Origin: Clostridiaceae bacterium | GTDB taxonomy: Bacteria; Bacillota; Clostridia; Oscillospirales; Acutalibacteraceae | DNA length: 61,652 nucleotides | Assembly (NCBI GenBank): GCA_021769555.1 | Contig: JAETSR010000014.1 | Span: 1 to 61,652 of the forward strand | Direction of reading: 5' to 3' | Shown here: piece after piece, positions 8,272 to 16,043 of the stretch | How the letters are laid out: each line of letters begins with the position of its first letter | Position numbering within the stretch: the stretch's first letter is position 1 | Made by a program: the position numbers and the translations under genes | Notes under the pieces: model-generated | Seen by the model: only the letters and a program-made list of their open reading frames with translations | Databases searched by the model: none | What the model was told of the DNA's origin: nothing

Positions 8272-8967
8272 ATGTTAGAGGAACTGAAAAGAGAGGTCTG
8301 CGAGGCAAACCTTATGCTGCCCAAATACGGGCTCGTGACCTTCACCTGGGGCAACGTGTCCGGGATAGACCGGGGACGGGGGCTGATGGTGATAAAGCCT
8401 TCGGGGGTCGAGTATGATGGCATGGGACCAGAGGATATGGTCGTAGTTGACCTTGAAACCGGGGAGAGGGTTGACGGCAGGTGGAAACCCTCCAGCGACA
8501 CGGACACCCACCTGGCGCTCTACAGGGCCTTCCCGGAGCTCTCGGGTATAGTGCACACCCACAGCCGCTGGGCAACCACCTTCGCCCAGGCCGGGCGGTG
8601 CATACCCGCCATGGGCACCACCCATGGGGACTATTTCTACGGGGACATCCCCTGCACCAGAAAGATGACCCCAGAGGAAATAGCCGGGAAGTATGAGCTT
8701 GAGACCGGGAACGTGATAGTCGAGACCTTCACTAAGGGCAGTACCAACCCCATGAGCATACCCGGGGTGCTGGTACACAGCCACGGCCCCTTCGCCTGGG
8801 GGACTGACCCTAAAAACGCCGTGCACAACGCCGTGGTCATGGAGGAGGTGGCCTTTATGGACTGGCACGCCATTATGCTGGAACCTAAGGCTGAGAGAAT
8901 GCAGCAGGAGCTCTTGGACAAGCACTACCTCCGCAAGCACGGGGCCAGCGCCTACTACGGCCAATAA
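8272..8967 (+). CDS. araD: L-ribulose-5-phosphate 4-epimerase
   Basis: Converts L-ribulose 5-phosphate to D-xylulose 5-phosphate, the last specific step of arabinose catabolism before the pentose phosphate pathway. It is a class II aldolase-fold enzyme of 231 aa. The zinc ligands fall at the same numbers as in E. coli AraD: His95 and His97 in VHTHS and His171 in VHSHGPF; the catalytic Asp120 in GDYFYGD is also present. AAGGAGG lies before the ATG. It is the last gene of the glycan operon; araA and araB are not in the window, so isomerase and kinase must be encoded elsewhere. Confidence 0.96.
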   Translation: MLEELKREVCEANLMLPKYGLVTFTWGNVSGIDRGRGLMVIKPSGVEYDGMGPEDMVVVDLETGERVDGRWKPSSDTDTHLALYRAFPELSGIVHTHSRWATTFAQAGRCIPAMGTTHGDYFYGDIPCTRKMTPEEIAGKYELETGNVIVETFTKGSTNPMSIPGVLVHSHGPFAWGTDPKNAVHNAVVMEEVAFMDWHAIMLEPKAERMQQELLDKHYLRKHGASAYYGQ

Positions 8968-8978
8968 AACATAAAGTC

Positions 8979-9006
8979 AGGGCCCGGAGATTATGCTCCG
9001 GGCCCT
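8979..9006. terminator. Shared terminator between araD and the AAC(3) gene
   Basis: An 11-bp perfect stem AGGGCCCGGAG/CTCCGGGCCCT with a 6-nt loop lies between two convergent genes. The minus-strand exit is T-rich (CTGACTTTATGTTTTATT) and the plus-strand exit is weaker, so it probably serves both directions unequally. Confidence 0.75.
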
Positions 9007-9019
9007 GTTCGTTATGTGA

Positions 9020-9763
9020 TTATATCCACTTTGAGATGTCGGTCACAAAGGCGTAAGGGTTTGCGCGCATTTCCATGAGCCCTACGGCAAGCAGGGCCCG
9101 GGCGTCTATGAGATACGAATTTGCGTTCAGAAGCCTGCCCCTGAGAATATCCGGCTCCTCCAAAATGTCCCCGATACGCTGGAACTCCTGGCCCCAGCCA
9201 TATTCGCTTTGGCGGGCGAAGTACCGCTCCCTTCCGTCTACCTCGTAGGATATTGTGCCGCCATAACGTATCCAGGGCGGCTTTACTATGTCCTCAATGC
9301 CGTGCATGAAGGTACACTTATCGAGAATATCCCCGATAAAGAGCAGCTTCCCGCCCACTACAGCCAGCTGCATAAACGGCGAGTGGGGGCCCACGGGGGT
9401 ATCGTCCATCTGGTGCCCCACGGTAAGCCTGTGGGCTAAAGCCCCTCTTGCGCATACCGAATGGGTGGGGTGCACGCTCCGCTCAACCCCCGGCTGCTTC
9501 CAGAACACGGTGGGCAGGAGCCCTATGCAGGGCGGGGTGCTTTCCCTCTCGAAGACCCGGTGCTCCCCGCTGACGTTCTCATAGGTGAGCGCGGGCATTA
9601 GCAGCGTGCCTGGCTCCCCCACGGCCTCCTGCAATATGTCTATGACCTCCTCCGGGGAGAGCTTCGTCCCCAGGGCTTTCATGGAGGAGTGCACCAGCAG
9701 GGCATCCCCTTCGCGCACTCCGAGCCTTATTAAATCCTGTCTGAGCTGTTCTCTCTCTGTCAT
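9020..9763 (-). CDS. AAC(3)-family aminoglycoside N-acetyltransferase-like protein
   Basis: A 247-residue member of the aminoglycoside 3-N-acetyltransferase fold, which moves acetyl groups from acetyl-CoA to amino groups. Family features visible are LLVHSSMKALG (about 23-33), the PTVFWKQPGV segment, the conserved HPTHSVCARGALA with its catalytic histidine region near 97, and a late histidine in KCTFMHGIEDIVKP. Many chromosomal homologues (YokD-like) do not give resistance, so the substrate is open. AAAGGAG is well placed before the ATG. It is monocistronic, convergent with the glycan operon and divergent from the next gene. Confidence 0.88.
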   Translation of the reverse strand: MTEREQLRQDLIRLGVREGDALLVHSSMKALGTKLSPEEVIDILQEAVGEPGTLLMPALTYENVSGEHRVFERESTPPCIGLLPTVFWKQPGVERSVHPTHSVCARGALAHRLTVGHQMDDTPVGPHSPFMQLAVVGGKLLFIGDILDKCTFMHGIEDIVKPPWIRYGGTISYEVDGRERYFARQSEYGWGQEFQRIGDILEEPDILRGRLLNANSYLIDARALLAVGLMEMRANPYAFVTDISKWI

Positions 9764-9794
9764 GTTTATACTCCTTTCGGCGGCCGCATAGACA

Positions 9795-9823
9795 CTCTAA
9801 CATTTTGCCGAGAGCAAAGTCAA
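9795..9823 (-). promoter_or_regulatory. Probable promoter of the AAC(3)-like gene
   Basis: On the minus strand TTGACT (9818-9823) and a weak TTAGAG (9795-9800) are 17 nt apart, about 30 nt before the start codon. The -35 is good and the -10 poor. Confidence 0.45.
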
Positions 9824-9863
9824 TAGCAAAGGGAAATTTTTTCCAAAATATTTTTTGGGGCTG

Positions 9864-9891
9864 TTCAAACCCCTTCGCCACGTGTTATAAT
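9864..9891 (+). promoter_or_regulatory. Promoter of the ComEC-like hydrolase operon
   Basis: A perfect TATAAT at 9886-9891 is preceded by a weak TTCAAA at 9864-9869 with a 16-nt spacer. The start codon is 34 nt downstream. Confidence 0.6.
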
Positions 9892-9924
9892 ACTGCCAGC
9901 GGATATAAAGACTGGAGGTATAGA

Positions 9925-10884
9925 ATGAACAAGAAACGGAATAAATACAGCCTGGGCCCGGTGGCGGGCCTGGTGCTTCTGATAGCGCTGTTCCTGCTCT
10001 CAAGCCGGGTAAACCTCTCCGGCGGGGCCCCGGAGGGCGTGAGCTCCGTGCCGCTGCCAGAGGGGACGGCTGAGGGCCCACTTCAGGTGTACTTTCTGGA
10101 CGTGGGCCAGGGTGACAGCGAGCTGATACGCATACCCGGGGAGGCGGGCTATTTCAATATGCTCATAGACACCGGCGAGTATGAGTACGCCGACGGCCTC
10201 ACGGACTATCTGAAGGGCCTGGGAGTAAATCAGATAGACGCGCTGGTATGCACCCATCCACATACCGACCATATGGGCTGCATGGCAAGGATTATCCAGC
10301 GCTTTGACATAGGGGCGGTATACATGCCCCTGCTCCCCGAGGACAGGACCCCCACCACTACGGCCTATGAGAAGCTCCTGGACGCTGCGGAGGAAAAGGG
10401 CCTTACAATAAACCAGCTTCACGAGGACGCCATAATCGAGTCCCCTCCGGGCTCGCAGTTCCAGGTCATGTCCCCCAGGGTGGACGCGGACTGGGATGGG
10501 GCCAACAACTATTCGGCGGTGATACGCCTGGTATACGGCGAAAGCTCCTTCCTGTTCACCGGGGACGCCGAGGAGGCCAGCGAGAAGATAATCCTTGAGG
10601 ACGGGTATATGCTCCGCTCGGATGTGCTAAAATGCGGGCACCATGGCTCATCCTCCTCCACCTCCGACGAGTTTTTGGAGGAAGTGGACCCCCTCTACGC
10701 CGTTATAAGCTGTGAGACAGGCAACCGCTACGGGCACCCCCACCGGGAGACCATCAAAAAGCTGGGCGGCATGGATATAATCACCTACCGCACCGACGAG
10801 GATGGCACCATACTTGCAGAGAGCACCGGCGGCAGGATAACCTTCACCACCGGACTTGAGTCTGTGAGAGGGAGGGAGGACTGA
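9925..10884 (+). CDS. Membrane-anchored ComEC-like metallo-beta-lactamase-fold hydrolase
   Basis: A 319-residue protein resembling the free-standing C-terminal hydrolase domain of the DNA-uptake channel ComEC. A signal-anchor helix spans about residues 12-30. The hydrolase domain begins with VYFLDVGQGDSELI, then DTGEYEY, the metal motif HPHTDHMG, FLFTGDAEE and CGHHGSSSS, and ends with YGHPH. Such proteins may cut extracellular nucleic acid or phosphodiesters, but the substrate is not known. The in-frame start at 9805 would precede the promoter; the ATG at 9925 with TGGAGG upstream is chosen. The next gene starts 3 nt after its stop. Confidence 0.9.
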   Translation: MNKKRNKYSLGPVAGLVLLIALFLLSSRVNLSGGAPEGVSSVPLPEGTAEGPLQVYFLDVGQGDSELIRIPGEAGYFNMLIDTGEYEYADGLTDYLKGLGVNQIDALVCTHPHTDHMGCMARIIQRFDIGAVYMPLLPEDRTPTTTAYEKLLDAAEEKGLTINQLHEDAIIESPPGSQFQVMSPRVDADWDGANNYSAVIRLVYGESSFLFTGDAEEASEKIILEDGYMLRSDVLKCGHHGSSSSTSDEFLEEVDPLYAVISCETGNRYGHPHRETIKKLGGMDIITYRTDEDGTILAESTGGRITFTTGLESVRGRED

Positions 10885-10887
10885 GAT

Positions 10888-11676
10888 ATGGCTGTTGAGT
10901 TTCAGCGCAATTTTGACAGGCAGGCCGGCGACTATGACGCGGCCCGGCCGGAGTATCCAAAGGAGCTCTACAGGGATATTTTCAAATATCAGCCCATAGG
11001 GAAAGAGAGCAGGGTCCTTGAGATAGGCCTTGGCACCGGGAAGGCCTCGGGGCCCGTGCTTGAGACGGGCTGCGAGCTTGTGGGCCTTGAGCCCGGCGGG
11101 AGCCTTGCGGCCATTGCTAGGGCTAGGCTTGGGGGCATGAGCGGCTTCACGCTGCATGAGCTCACCCTTCAGGATTTTGAGAGCCCCAATAGCGCCTTCG
11201 ACCTGATATATGCCGCTACAGCCTTCCACTGGCTCCCGGAGGAGTACGGCTATAGGCGGGTATATGACCTGCTGCGCCCGGGCGGGGCCTTCGCCCGCTT
11301 TGCCTACCATGCCGGCCCGGACCGGGAGCGCCGGGAGCTCACCGGGGAGGTCTATGAGCTCTACCGCCGGTATATGCGAGGGGGCAAAGGCGAGTACCGC
11401 CCTCTGACTGAGGACGACGGCGAGAGGCTCCTGGCCGCCCCGAAAAAGTACGGCTTTACTGAGACGGAGTTCCGCCTGTATGGGTTCAGGAAGGACTTTA
11501 CTGCCGAGGGCTATATGGCCCTGCTCAGGACCTACCCGGACCATATGTCCCTGGACCCGGAGAGCCGGGAGGGGCTCTTTGGCGGGATATACGACGCGAT
11601 TACCCGCCGCGGCGGGGTCATGACAGTGTACTACACCGTGGACCTTGAGCTGGCCCGGCGGCCGGAAGCGCCTTAG
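10888..11676 (+). CDS. Class I SAM-dependent methyltransferase
   Basis: A 262-residue Rossmann-fold methyltransferase. The SAM-binding motif I is VLEIGLGTGKAS (about 46-57), motif II is LVGLEPG, and AATAFHW follows near 110. The N-terminal FDRQAGDYDAARPEYP is typical of small-molecule or protein methyltransferases of the Methyltransf_11/25 group. The substrate cannot be told from sequence. It probably shares the transcript of the upstream hydrolase (3-nt gap, GGAGGA site). Confidence 0.88.
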   Translation: MAVEFQRNFDRQAGDYDAARPEYPKELYRDIFKYQPIGKESRVLEIGLGTGKASGPVLETGCELVGLEPGGSLAAIARARLGGMSGFTLHELTLQDFESPNSAFDLIYAATAFHWLPEEYGYRRVYDLLRPGGAFARFAYHAGPDRERRELTGEVYELYRRYMRGGKGEYRPLTEDDGERLLAAPKKYGFTETEFRLYGFRKDFTAEGYMALLRTYPDHMSLDPESREGLFGGIYDAITRRGGVMTVYYTVDLELARRPEAP

Positions 11677-11712
11677 GCAAACGCACCATAAACCCCTGAA
11701 AGGATTTTATAA

Positions 11713-12210
11713 ATGGACCTGTCTGTTCTCATATCGAACCCGCTGATAAATGTGGCGATAATATCCTGGGCCTCGGCCCAGCTTCTAAAGGCCCTGATAG
11801 ACGCAATAAAGCACAAGCAGTTCGACAGGCACCGCCTGGCCGGGGCCGGGGGAATGCCCAGCTCCCACTCGGCCCTGACCTGCTCGGTGCTGCTGACCTC
11901 ATACTATATGTACGGCTTCAACTCCCCCATCTTCGCCCTCTCCTTCATCCTGGCAATGATAGTCATGTACGACGCCACCGGCGTGCGCTGGGCGGCGGGG
12001 CTCCATGCAAAGGCCATAAACCATATAGTCGAGTACCTTGAGCAGGAGGGCGCGGACCCGGAGGGCAAAAGGGCCCTGCAGGAGCTGATACCAAAGCTCA
12101 ACGAATCCCTGGGCCACCGGATACGCGAGGCCGTATGCGGCGCGGCCCTGGGCTTTATCATAGCAATAATCGCCCATCTTGTGCGTCAGGGGGGCACGAA
12201 GCTGTTCTGA
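11713..12210 (+). CDS. Divergent PAP2-family membrane protein (YuiD/DUF212 type)
   Basis: A 165-residue integral membrane protein related to PAP2 acid phosphatases and haloperoxidases. The phosphatase-like signature GGMPSSHSALT sits at about 46-56 and VMYDATGVRWAAGLHA follows at about 79-94. Hydrophobic segments are near 8-30, 58-85 and 142-160. The C-terminal HRIREAVCGAALG is typical of the YuiD family. A lipid pyrophosphate or polyprenyl substrate is plausible from the fold, but no member has a firm assignment known to me. AAAGGA precedes the ATG and a terminator follows. Confidence 0.9.
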   Translation: MDLSVLISNPLINVAIISWASAQLLKALIDAIKHKQFDRHRLAGAGGMPSSHSALTCSVLLTSYYMYGFNSPIFALSFILAMIVMYDATGVRWAAGLHAKAINHIVEYLEQEGADPEGKRALQELIPKLNESLGHRIREAVCGAALGFIIAIIAHLVRQGGTKLF

Positions 12211-12223
12211 CTGAAAATAATAA

Positions 12224-12249
12224 CGCCTGTACCGCAAAAGGTACAGGCG
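12224..12249. terminator. Bidirectional terminator
   Basis: A 10-bp stem CGCCTGTACC/GGTACAGGCG with a GCAAAA loop lies between the PAP2-like gene and the convergent response-regulator gene. Both exits are T-rich (CTAATTTTAC on plus, TTATTATTTTC on minus). Confidence 0.8.
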
Positions 12250-12255
12250 CTAATT

Positions 12256-13170
12256 TTACTCTGTAAGCTGCCTCATATTCTCGTTGTTCCAGACCACCCT
12301 GTTGCGCCCGAACCTCTTGGCGTCATACAGCATGGCGTCCGCTATCTTCAGATAGGTGCCAAAGGAGTCCCCCCGCTTTGGCCGCACGGTGGTCCCCCCT
12401 ATGCTTATGGTGACCCACTCGGATACTGAGCCGCAGTGGGGGATATGCAACTCCTCCACGGCCCTTCGCACCCGGCACATCTGCTCAAAGGCCTGCTGCG
12501 CCTCGTCGCCCATCATGAAGGCCACGAACTCCTCGCCGCCGTATCTCGCCAGAAAGTCCGTGTTCCGCCGGAGATAGGACCCGGCTGTGCCCGCCACAGA
12601 GGATATCACCGTGTCTCCGGCAGGGTGCCCGAAGGTGTCGTTGAACTTCTTGAAGTGGTCTATATCCATCATGCAGATGGAGAACGGCACCTTAAGGCGT
12701 ACCGCCTCCTGCCACTTCTGCTCGCTGGTGCGCTCATAGCGCCGCCTGTTCGCAACGCCTGTGAGCTGGTCGGTCATGGACTGGTACTCCACCTGCTTTC
12801 TGTACTGGTAGAGCTTAATATGCGTATTCACCCTGGCCTTTACTATCAGCGGGTGAAAGGGCTTATATATGTAGTCCACCGCTCCCAGCGTCAGCCCCCG
12901 CTGCTCGTTCTCAATATCCGAGAGGGAGGTTATGAGTATCACCGGGATATGCCTGGTCGCGACCTCTTCCTGAAGCTTCTTTAAAAGCACAAAGCCGTCC
13001 ATCCCGGGCATAACCACGTCCAGCAGTATAAGGGAAATGTCCTGCTCCCTGGCATATTCAAGTCCCTTCTCCGACTCCTGGACAACGGTTACCTGGTAGT
13101 CGTCGTCAAGTATGCTTTTCAGGTGCGCAGCCTGCACCTGGCTGTCGTCAATTATCAGTATCTTTTCCAA
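12256..13170 (-). CDS. Response regulator with GGDEF diguanylate cyclase output
   Basis: A PleD/WspR-like protein of 304 aa. The receiver domain (1-120) has the acidic pair Asp8-Asp9, the phosphoacceptor Asp51 (LLDVVMPG) and Lys103 (YKPF). The GGDEF domain (about 135-295) carries the active motif GGEEF and, exactly five residues upstream, the product-inhibition site RNTD. It should therefore make cyclic di-GMP when phosphorylated and be feedback inhibited. No histidine kinase gene is adjacent. The start codon is TTG with only a distant GGGGAG, implying weak translation. Confidence 0.95.
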   Translation of the reverse strand: MEKILIIDDSQVQAAHLKSILDDDYQVTVVQESEKGLEYAREQDISLILLDVVMPGMDGFVLLKKLQEEVATRHIPVILITSLSDIENEQRGLTLGAVDYIYKPFHPLIVKARVNTHIKLYQYRKQVEYQSMTDQLTGVANRRRYERTSEQKWQEAVRLKVPFSICMMDIDHFKKFNDTFGHPAGDTVISSVAGTAGSYLRRNTDFLARYGGEEFVAFMMGDEAQQAFEQMCRVRRAVEELHIPHCGSVSEWVTISIGGTTVRPKRGDSFGTYLKIADAMLYDAKRFGRNRVVWNNENMRQLTE

Positions 13171-13221
13171 AGCTTAATGAACACTCCCCGAGGTGCCCGA
13201 AAGGCCCATATTTATTATTCT

Positions 13222-13250
13222 AATATAGCACAACTGGGCAATTCTGTCAA
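13222..13250 (-). promoter_or_regulatory. Promoter of the response regulator/diguanylate cyclase gene
   Basis: TTGACA (13245-13250 on minus), a 17-nt spacer and TATATT (13222-13227) lie between this gene and the upstream secreted-protein gene. Confidence 0.75.
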
Positions 13251-13272
13251 GGAGCAATCGGTATTTTCGGCG

Positions 13273-14157
13273 TTATTCCACTGTGAACTCACAGTAGTAC
13301 GCGTGGCCCCAGTAGAGGCGGTAGGTGCCGGGGTGGCAGAGCACCTTCTCCGGTATCGCATTCGAGGCGGTGAACTCCTCGCCGGGCTCCCCTTGGCCGC
13401 CTGTGGCCGCCGTGCGCTCTATATCTGGGCCGGAGACTGTGTACCAGCTCCCCTGCCAAAGCCTGTCTACCCGGGAGTCTATGCCCCTGCTGTAGCTGTC
13501 CTCATTGAGCCGCACCGAGAACTCCAGAAGCGCCCTCCCATCGCTGTCGGTATAGGTGCGCAGGGAGGTCAGCGTGACTCTGCCGTCGTCGGTGTCCCCG
13601 TCCCAGGTGGGCTCATACCAGCTGTCAAAATCGTTGGGCTCCATCCCCTGCGCCGGGCCGGGCTGGTTTTTAGCCGTGAACTCATAGCGGCAGACCTCAT
13701 AGGCGTCCTCCGGCTCCCGGCCCCGCTTTCCCAGCCTCAGCCGGTATCTTCCGTCCCGGTGGAAAATGCCCGAGGGGAGCCGCAGGTCTACCCTCACCGG
13801 CCCGCCGTCCAAGGATTTGACCGTGTAGCAGTCCTCTCCCTCGTAGACCGTGTGCCACCTGCCAAGAAAGCTGTAGTCCAGCAGGAGCGGGTCATTGTAA
13901 AAATCGTATACTCCCTCTCTCGGGGGCTTTAGGGATATGCTCAGCCGCTCCCAGGCGAGCCCCTCCCCACAGAGCCTGGTTATCTCAAGGTCATCCCCGG
14001 GCTCCATATGCCACTCCTCTTTGGGCGGCAGAAGCCCGGCGGGCTCCTGCCATATGGGGAAATCCCCCTTGGCGCTGTGATAGCTCAGCCCCAGAGCCGA
14101 GCACAGAGCCGCCGCGATAAGTATAATGGGTATAAGTAATTTTAGCCTGCGCTTCAC
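13273..14157 (-). CDS. Secreted or membrane-anchored protein with two Ig-like domains
   Basis: A 294-residue protein with an N-terminal signal or anchor (KRRLKLLIPIILIAAALCSAL) followed by two beta-rich domains of about 110-130 residues (around 45-150 and 175-294). Both end in a similar YRLRLGKR...CRYEFTA or YRLYWGH...YCEFTVE strand pattern, as in bacterial immunoglobulin-like domains. No enzymatic motif is visible. The first possible start (14250) has no good site; the GTG at 14157 is preceded by GAGGGGGGA and begins exactly at the signal peptide, so it is chosen. A 35-nt box upstream is shared with another envelope gene. Confidence 0.75.
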   Translation of the reverse strand: MKRRLKLLIPIILIAAALCSALGLSYHSAKGDFPIWQEPAGLLPPKEEWHMEPGDDLEITRLCGEGLAWERLSISLKPPREGVYDFYNDPLLLDYSFLGRWHTVYEGEDCYTVKSLDGGPVRVDLRLPSGIFHRDGRYRLRLGKRGREPEDAYEVCRYEFTAKNQPGPAQGMEPNDFDSWYEPTWDGDTDDGRVTLTSLRTYTDSDGRALLEFSVRLNEDSYSRGIDSRVDRLWQGSWYTVSGPDIERTAATGGQGEPGEEFTASNAIPEKVLCHPGTYRLYWGHAYYCEFTVE

Positions 14158-14170
14158 AAAAATCCCCCCT

Positions 14171-14205
14171 CTACAGATACAGTCGCGAAAACTCCCCGGA
14201 TATTT
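14171..14205 (-). promoter_or_regulatory. Shared upstream box, copy 1
   Basis: This segment matches 20865-20899 at 26 of 35 positions, with a TTTTYGCGACT core. Both copies stand a short distance before the start of an envelope-protein gene on the same strand. It may be an alternative (for example ECF) sigma promoter; this is inference. Confidence 0.5.
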
Positions 14206-14259
14206 GCGCAAAAAAAGAAAAAACCCCGGAAAATTCCGAAGCTTTTTCAAAATGACTGC

Positions 14260-15072
14260 TCAGTCCTGCCCCTCGATGACCGCCTGGGGGTCCAGGTAGG
14301 CCGAGTCACGGCGTACCTCAAGGTGCAGGTGGGGCTTGTCCGCGGACTCGCCGGGGACGGCTGTCACGCTGCCGATGGCCTGGCCCATTGTCACAACCTG
14401 CTCGGGCTCAACGAGGAAATTCTCGCCCAGGCCGCAGTAGGAGAAGAGGTAGTCCCCGTGCTCTATCACCACTACATTGCCAAGCATACTGTCGGTATAG
14501 GTCTCCTTCACAATGCCGTTGCCGCACGCCAGGACCTGCTCGCCGCTCTCAGCGGAGAAGTCCGCGCCCGCGTGGACCCGCCAGTCCCTCATGGTCTCGG
14601 AGTATACCGGGGCGCCGGCGCTGTAGGCCTTCGCCACGGCCTCGCCGCTCACCGGGTAAATCATTTCGCCGCTTATCTCATAGAGGGGGGCGTTGGCCGG
14701 GACCTGGGGCTCGGCGTCAGCGGGCTCGGAGGCGGTCCCCTCCGGAGGGGCACTGGGCTTTGGGACGTAGGTCTCCCTGGGCTTGGGTGTGGGCGCGGGG
14801 GCCTCTGAGGGCTTTGCCTCCACGGTCGATGAGGCCGGGGACTTTGAGGGCCGGCTGCTTGGGGCAGGGGACTTCTGGGCCATGGGGTCGTCGCTCCTGC
14901 TGCTCACATTTGCATTGGAGCCGCTGTCCAGCTCCTCTGTTGCGGCGATGTAGCCCTGCACCGCGTCAAAGGTGCTCCAGGCCGCCACGCCCACCGCCAC
15001 GAGGCACACTGCCAGCGCCAGGTAAAAACCGTTCCGTCTTGCCTTATTTTCCGAAAAGCGTCTGCCGTTCAT
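14260..15072 (-). CDS. M23 peptidase-domain membrane protein, SpoIIQ-like
   Basis: A 270-residue protein with a short cytoplasmic N-terminus, one transmembrane helix (about 16-34), a Ser/Pro/Lys-rich linker (about 60-128) and a C-terminal M23/LytM domain (about 135-265). The four zinc ligands of an active LytM enzyme are present: His167 and Asp171 in WRVHAGADF, and His248 and His250 in KPHLHLE. The layout and the DWRVHAG context resemble SpoIIQ, the forespore half of the SpoIIQ-SpoIIIAH channel; clostridial SpoIIQ keeps the catalytic residues that Bacillus has lost. A vegetative cell-wall hydrolase is the alternative. Confidence 0.82.
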   Translation of the reverse strand: MNGRRFSENKARRNGFYLALAVCLVAVGVAAWSTFDAVQGYIAATEELDSGSNANVSSRSDDPMAQKSPAPSSRPSKSPASSTVEAKPSEAPAPTPKPRETYVPKPSAPPEGTASEPADAEPQVPANAPLYEISGEMIYPVSGEAVAKAYSAGAPVYSETMRDWRVHAGADFSAESGEQVLACGNGIVKETYTDSMLGNVVVIEHGDYLFSYCGLGENFLVEPEQVVTMGQAIGSVTAVPGESADKPHLHLEVRRDSAYLDPQAVIEGQD

Positions 15073-15250
15073 AAATTCGCTTCCTTTCAGGGGTAGTCTG
15101 TATAGCTCAGCACAGCGTGCTGAACTGTATCTGCAATGATATTTTAGCCTGAAAGCAAGAGGTTTATACGGTCAGCTCAAAAAGCAGAACGGACCGGCTT
15201 TCACCAGTCCGTCCTATTTGCTTGAGGGGTATTATTGAGGAGGGTAGAAC

Positions 15251-15328
15251 ATGTACGGAAAGGGGAGTTTTGCCGCTCCCTCTTCCCTACGAGCCTATTA
15301 TACTCCTATGGGCCCCCCGAGTTGTTAA
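15251..15328 (+). CDS. Possible 25-residue peptide upstream of lexA
   Basis: AGGAGG at 15238-15243 is spaced 7 nt from an ATG that opens a 25-codon frame (begins MYGKGSFAAPSS, ends MGPPSC). The Shine-Dalgarno is as good as any in the window, which is the main support. No promoter is obvious and no family is recognised. It could be a small secreted or leader peptide, or chance. Confidence 0.35.
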   Translation: MYGKGSFAAPSSLRAYYTPMGPPSC

Positions 15329-15382
15329 AGAGGTATGAATAATCCTTAAAGAATTTCCCGGTCAAAATTTTTAAAAAAATTC

Positions 15383-15423
15383 CAAACGTTCGTTTTGCAT
15401 TTTTAATAAAACCATGGTATAAT
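15383..15423 (+). promoter_or_regulatory. lexA promoter with overlapping LexA box
   Basis: TTGCAT (15395-15400), a 17-nt spacer and TATAAT (15418-15423) form the promoter. CAAAC-GTTC-GTTTT at 15383-15396 matches the Gram-positive LexA box (CGAAC-N4-GTTCG) with few changes and touches the -35 box, indicating autoregulation by LexA. Confidence 0.8.
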
Positions 15424-15453
15424 AGGGAAAACACTACAAGAGGAGGCTGCCCA

Positions 15454-16035
15454 ATGGACGGCTTGACAAAAAGCCAGCAAAAGGTATACGACTATCTAGT
15501 GAAGACCCTGCCCTCCGGTGTGCCGCCCACGGTCCGGGAGATATGCGCCGCAACGGGGCTCCGCTCCACCTCCACGGTGCACGCCCACCTGAAGACCCTG
15601 GAGCGCCTGGGGTACATCTCAAGGGACGCGGGGCTGAACCGCTCCATCCATATTGAGGGCACGGAGCCCACCTCCCAGGTGCCGGTGCTGGGGCGGGTCA
15701 CTGCCGGTATGCCCATTCTGGCCGTGGAGGACATTGAGGGATATCTGCCCTTCCCCCAGAAGAGCGGCAAGGAGCTCTTTGCCCTGCACGTTATCGGGCT
15801 CAGTATGCGGGACGCGGGAATACTTGACGGGGACTATGTGGTGGTGGAGCGCACTCCCACTGCCGACGACGGGGATATTGTTGTGGCCATGATAGACGAG
15901 GAGGCCACCGTGAAGCGCCTGTTCCGGGAGCCGGACGGCGTGCGCCTGCAGCCGGAGAATCCGGATTTCGAGCCCATCTACTCCGACCACGCCTGCCTAC
16001 TGGGGAAGGTTATCGCTGTGCTCAGGTACTACTAA
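15454..16035 (+). CDS. lexA: SOS repressor LexA
   Basis: Transcriptional repressor of the DNA-damage response that inactivates itself when stimulated by RecA filaments. The winged helix (1-65) contains the recognition region LRSTSTVHAHL. The C-terminal S24 peptidase domain has the cleavage site Ala84-Gly85 (RVTAGMP), the nucleophile Ser117 (GLSMRD) and the general base Lys154 (ATVKRL). Length (193 aa) is slightly short but normal for Clostridia. GAGGAGG precedes the ATG, and an autoregulatory box overlaps the promoter. It ends 8 nt from the convergent flavodoxin gene with no visible terminator between them. Confidence 0.98.
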   Translation: MDGLTKSQQKVYDYLVKTLPSGVPPTVREICAATGLRSTSTVHAHLKTLERLGYISRDAGLNRSIHIEGTEPTSQVPVLGRVTAGMPILAVEDIEGYLPFPQKSGKELFALHVIGLSMRDAGILDGDYVVVERTPTADDGDIVVAMIDEEATVKRLFREPDGVRLQPENPDFEPIYSDHACLLGKVIAVLRYY

Positions 16036-16043
16036 AAATAATA

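Larger units (their letters stand above)
15073..15453. other. Divergent intergenic region between SpoIIQ-like gene and lexA
   Basis: This 381-nt stretch holds a palindrome TCAGCAC-AGC-GTGCTGA (15107-15123) in the presumed leader of the M23 gene, a hairpin ACGGAC/GTCCGT (15189-15194 with 15207-15212), a short ORF with a strong ribosome binding site (15251-15328), and the lexA promoter with its operator. No clear promoter for the M23 gene was found. Confidence 0.6.

Noticed and set aside
14200-14250. Terminator after the SpoIIQ-like gene
   Set aside because: Only a 5-bp CGGAA/TTCCG stem precedes the T run on the minus strand, too weak to call.
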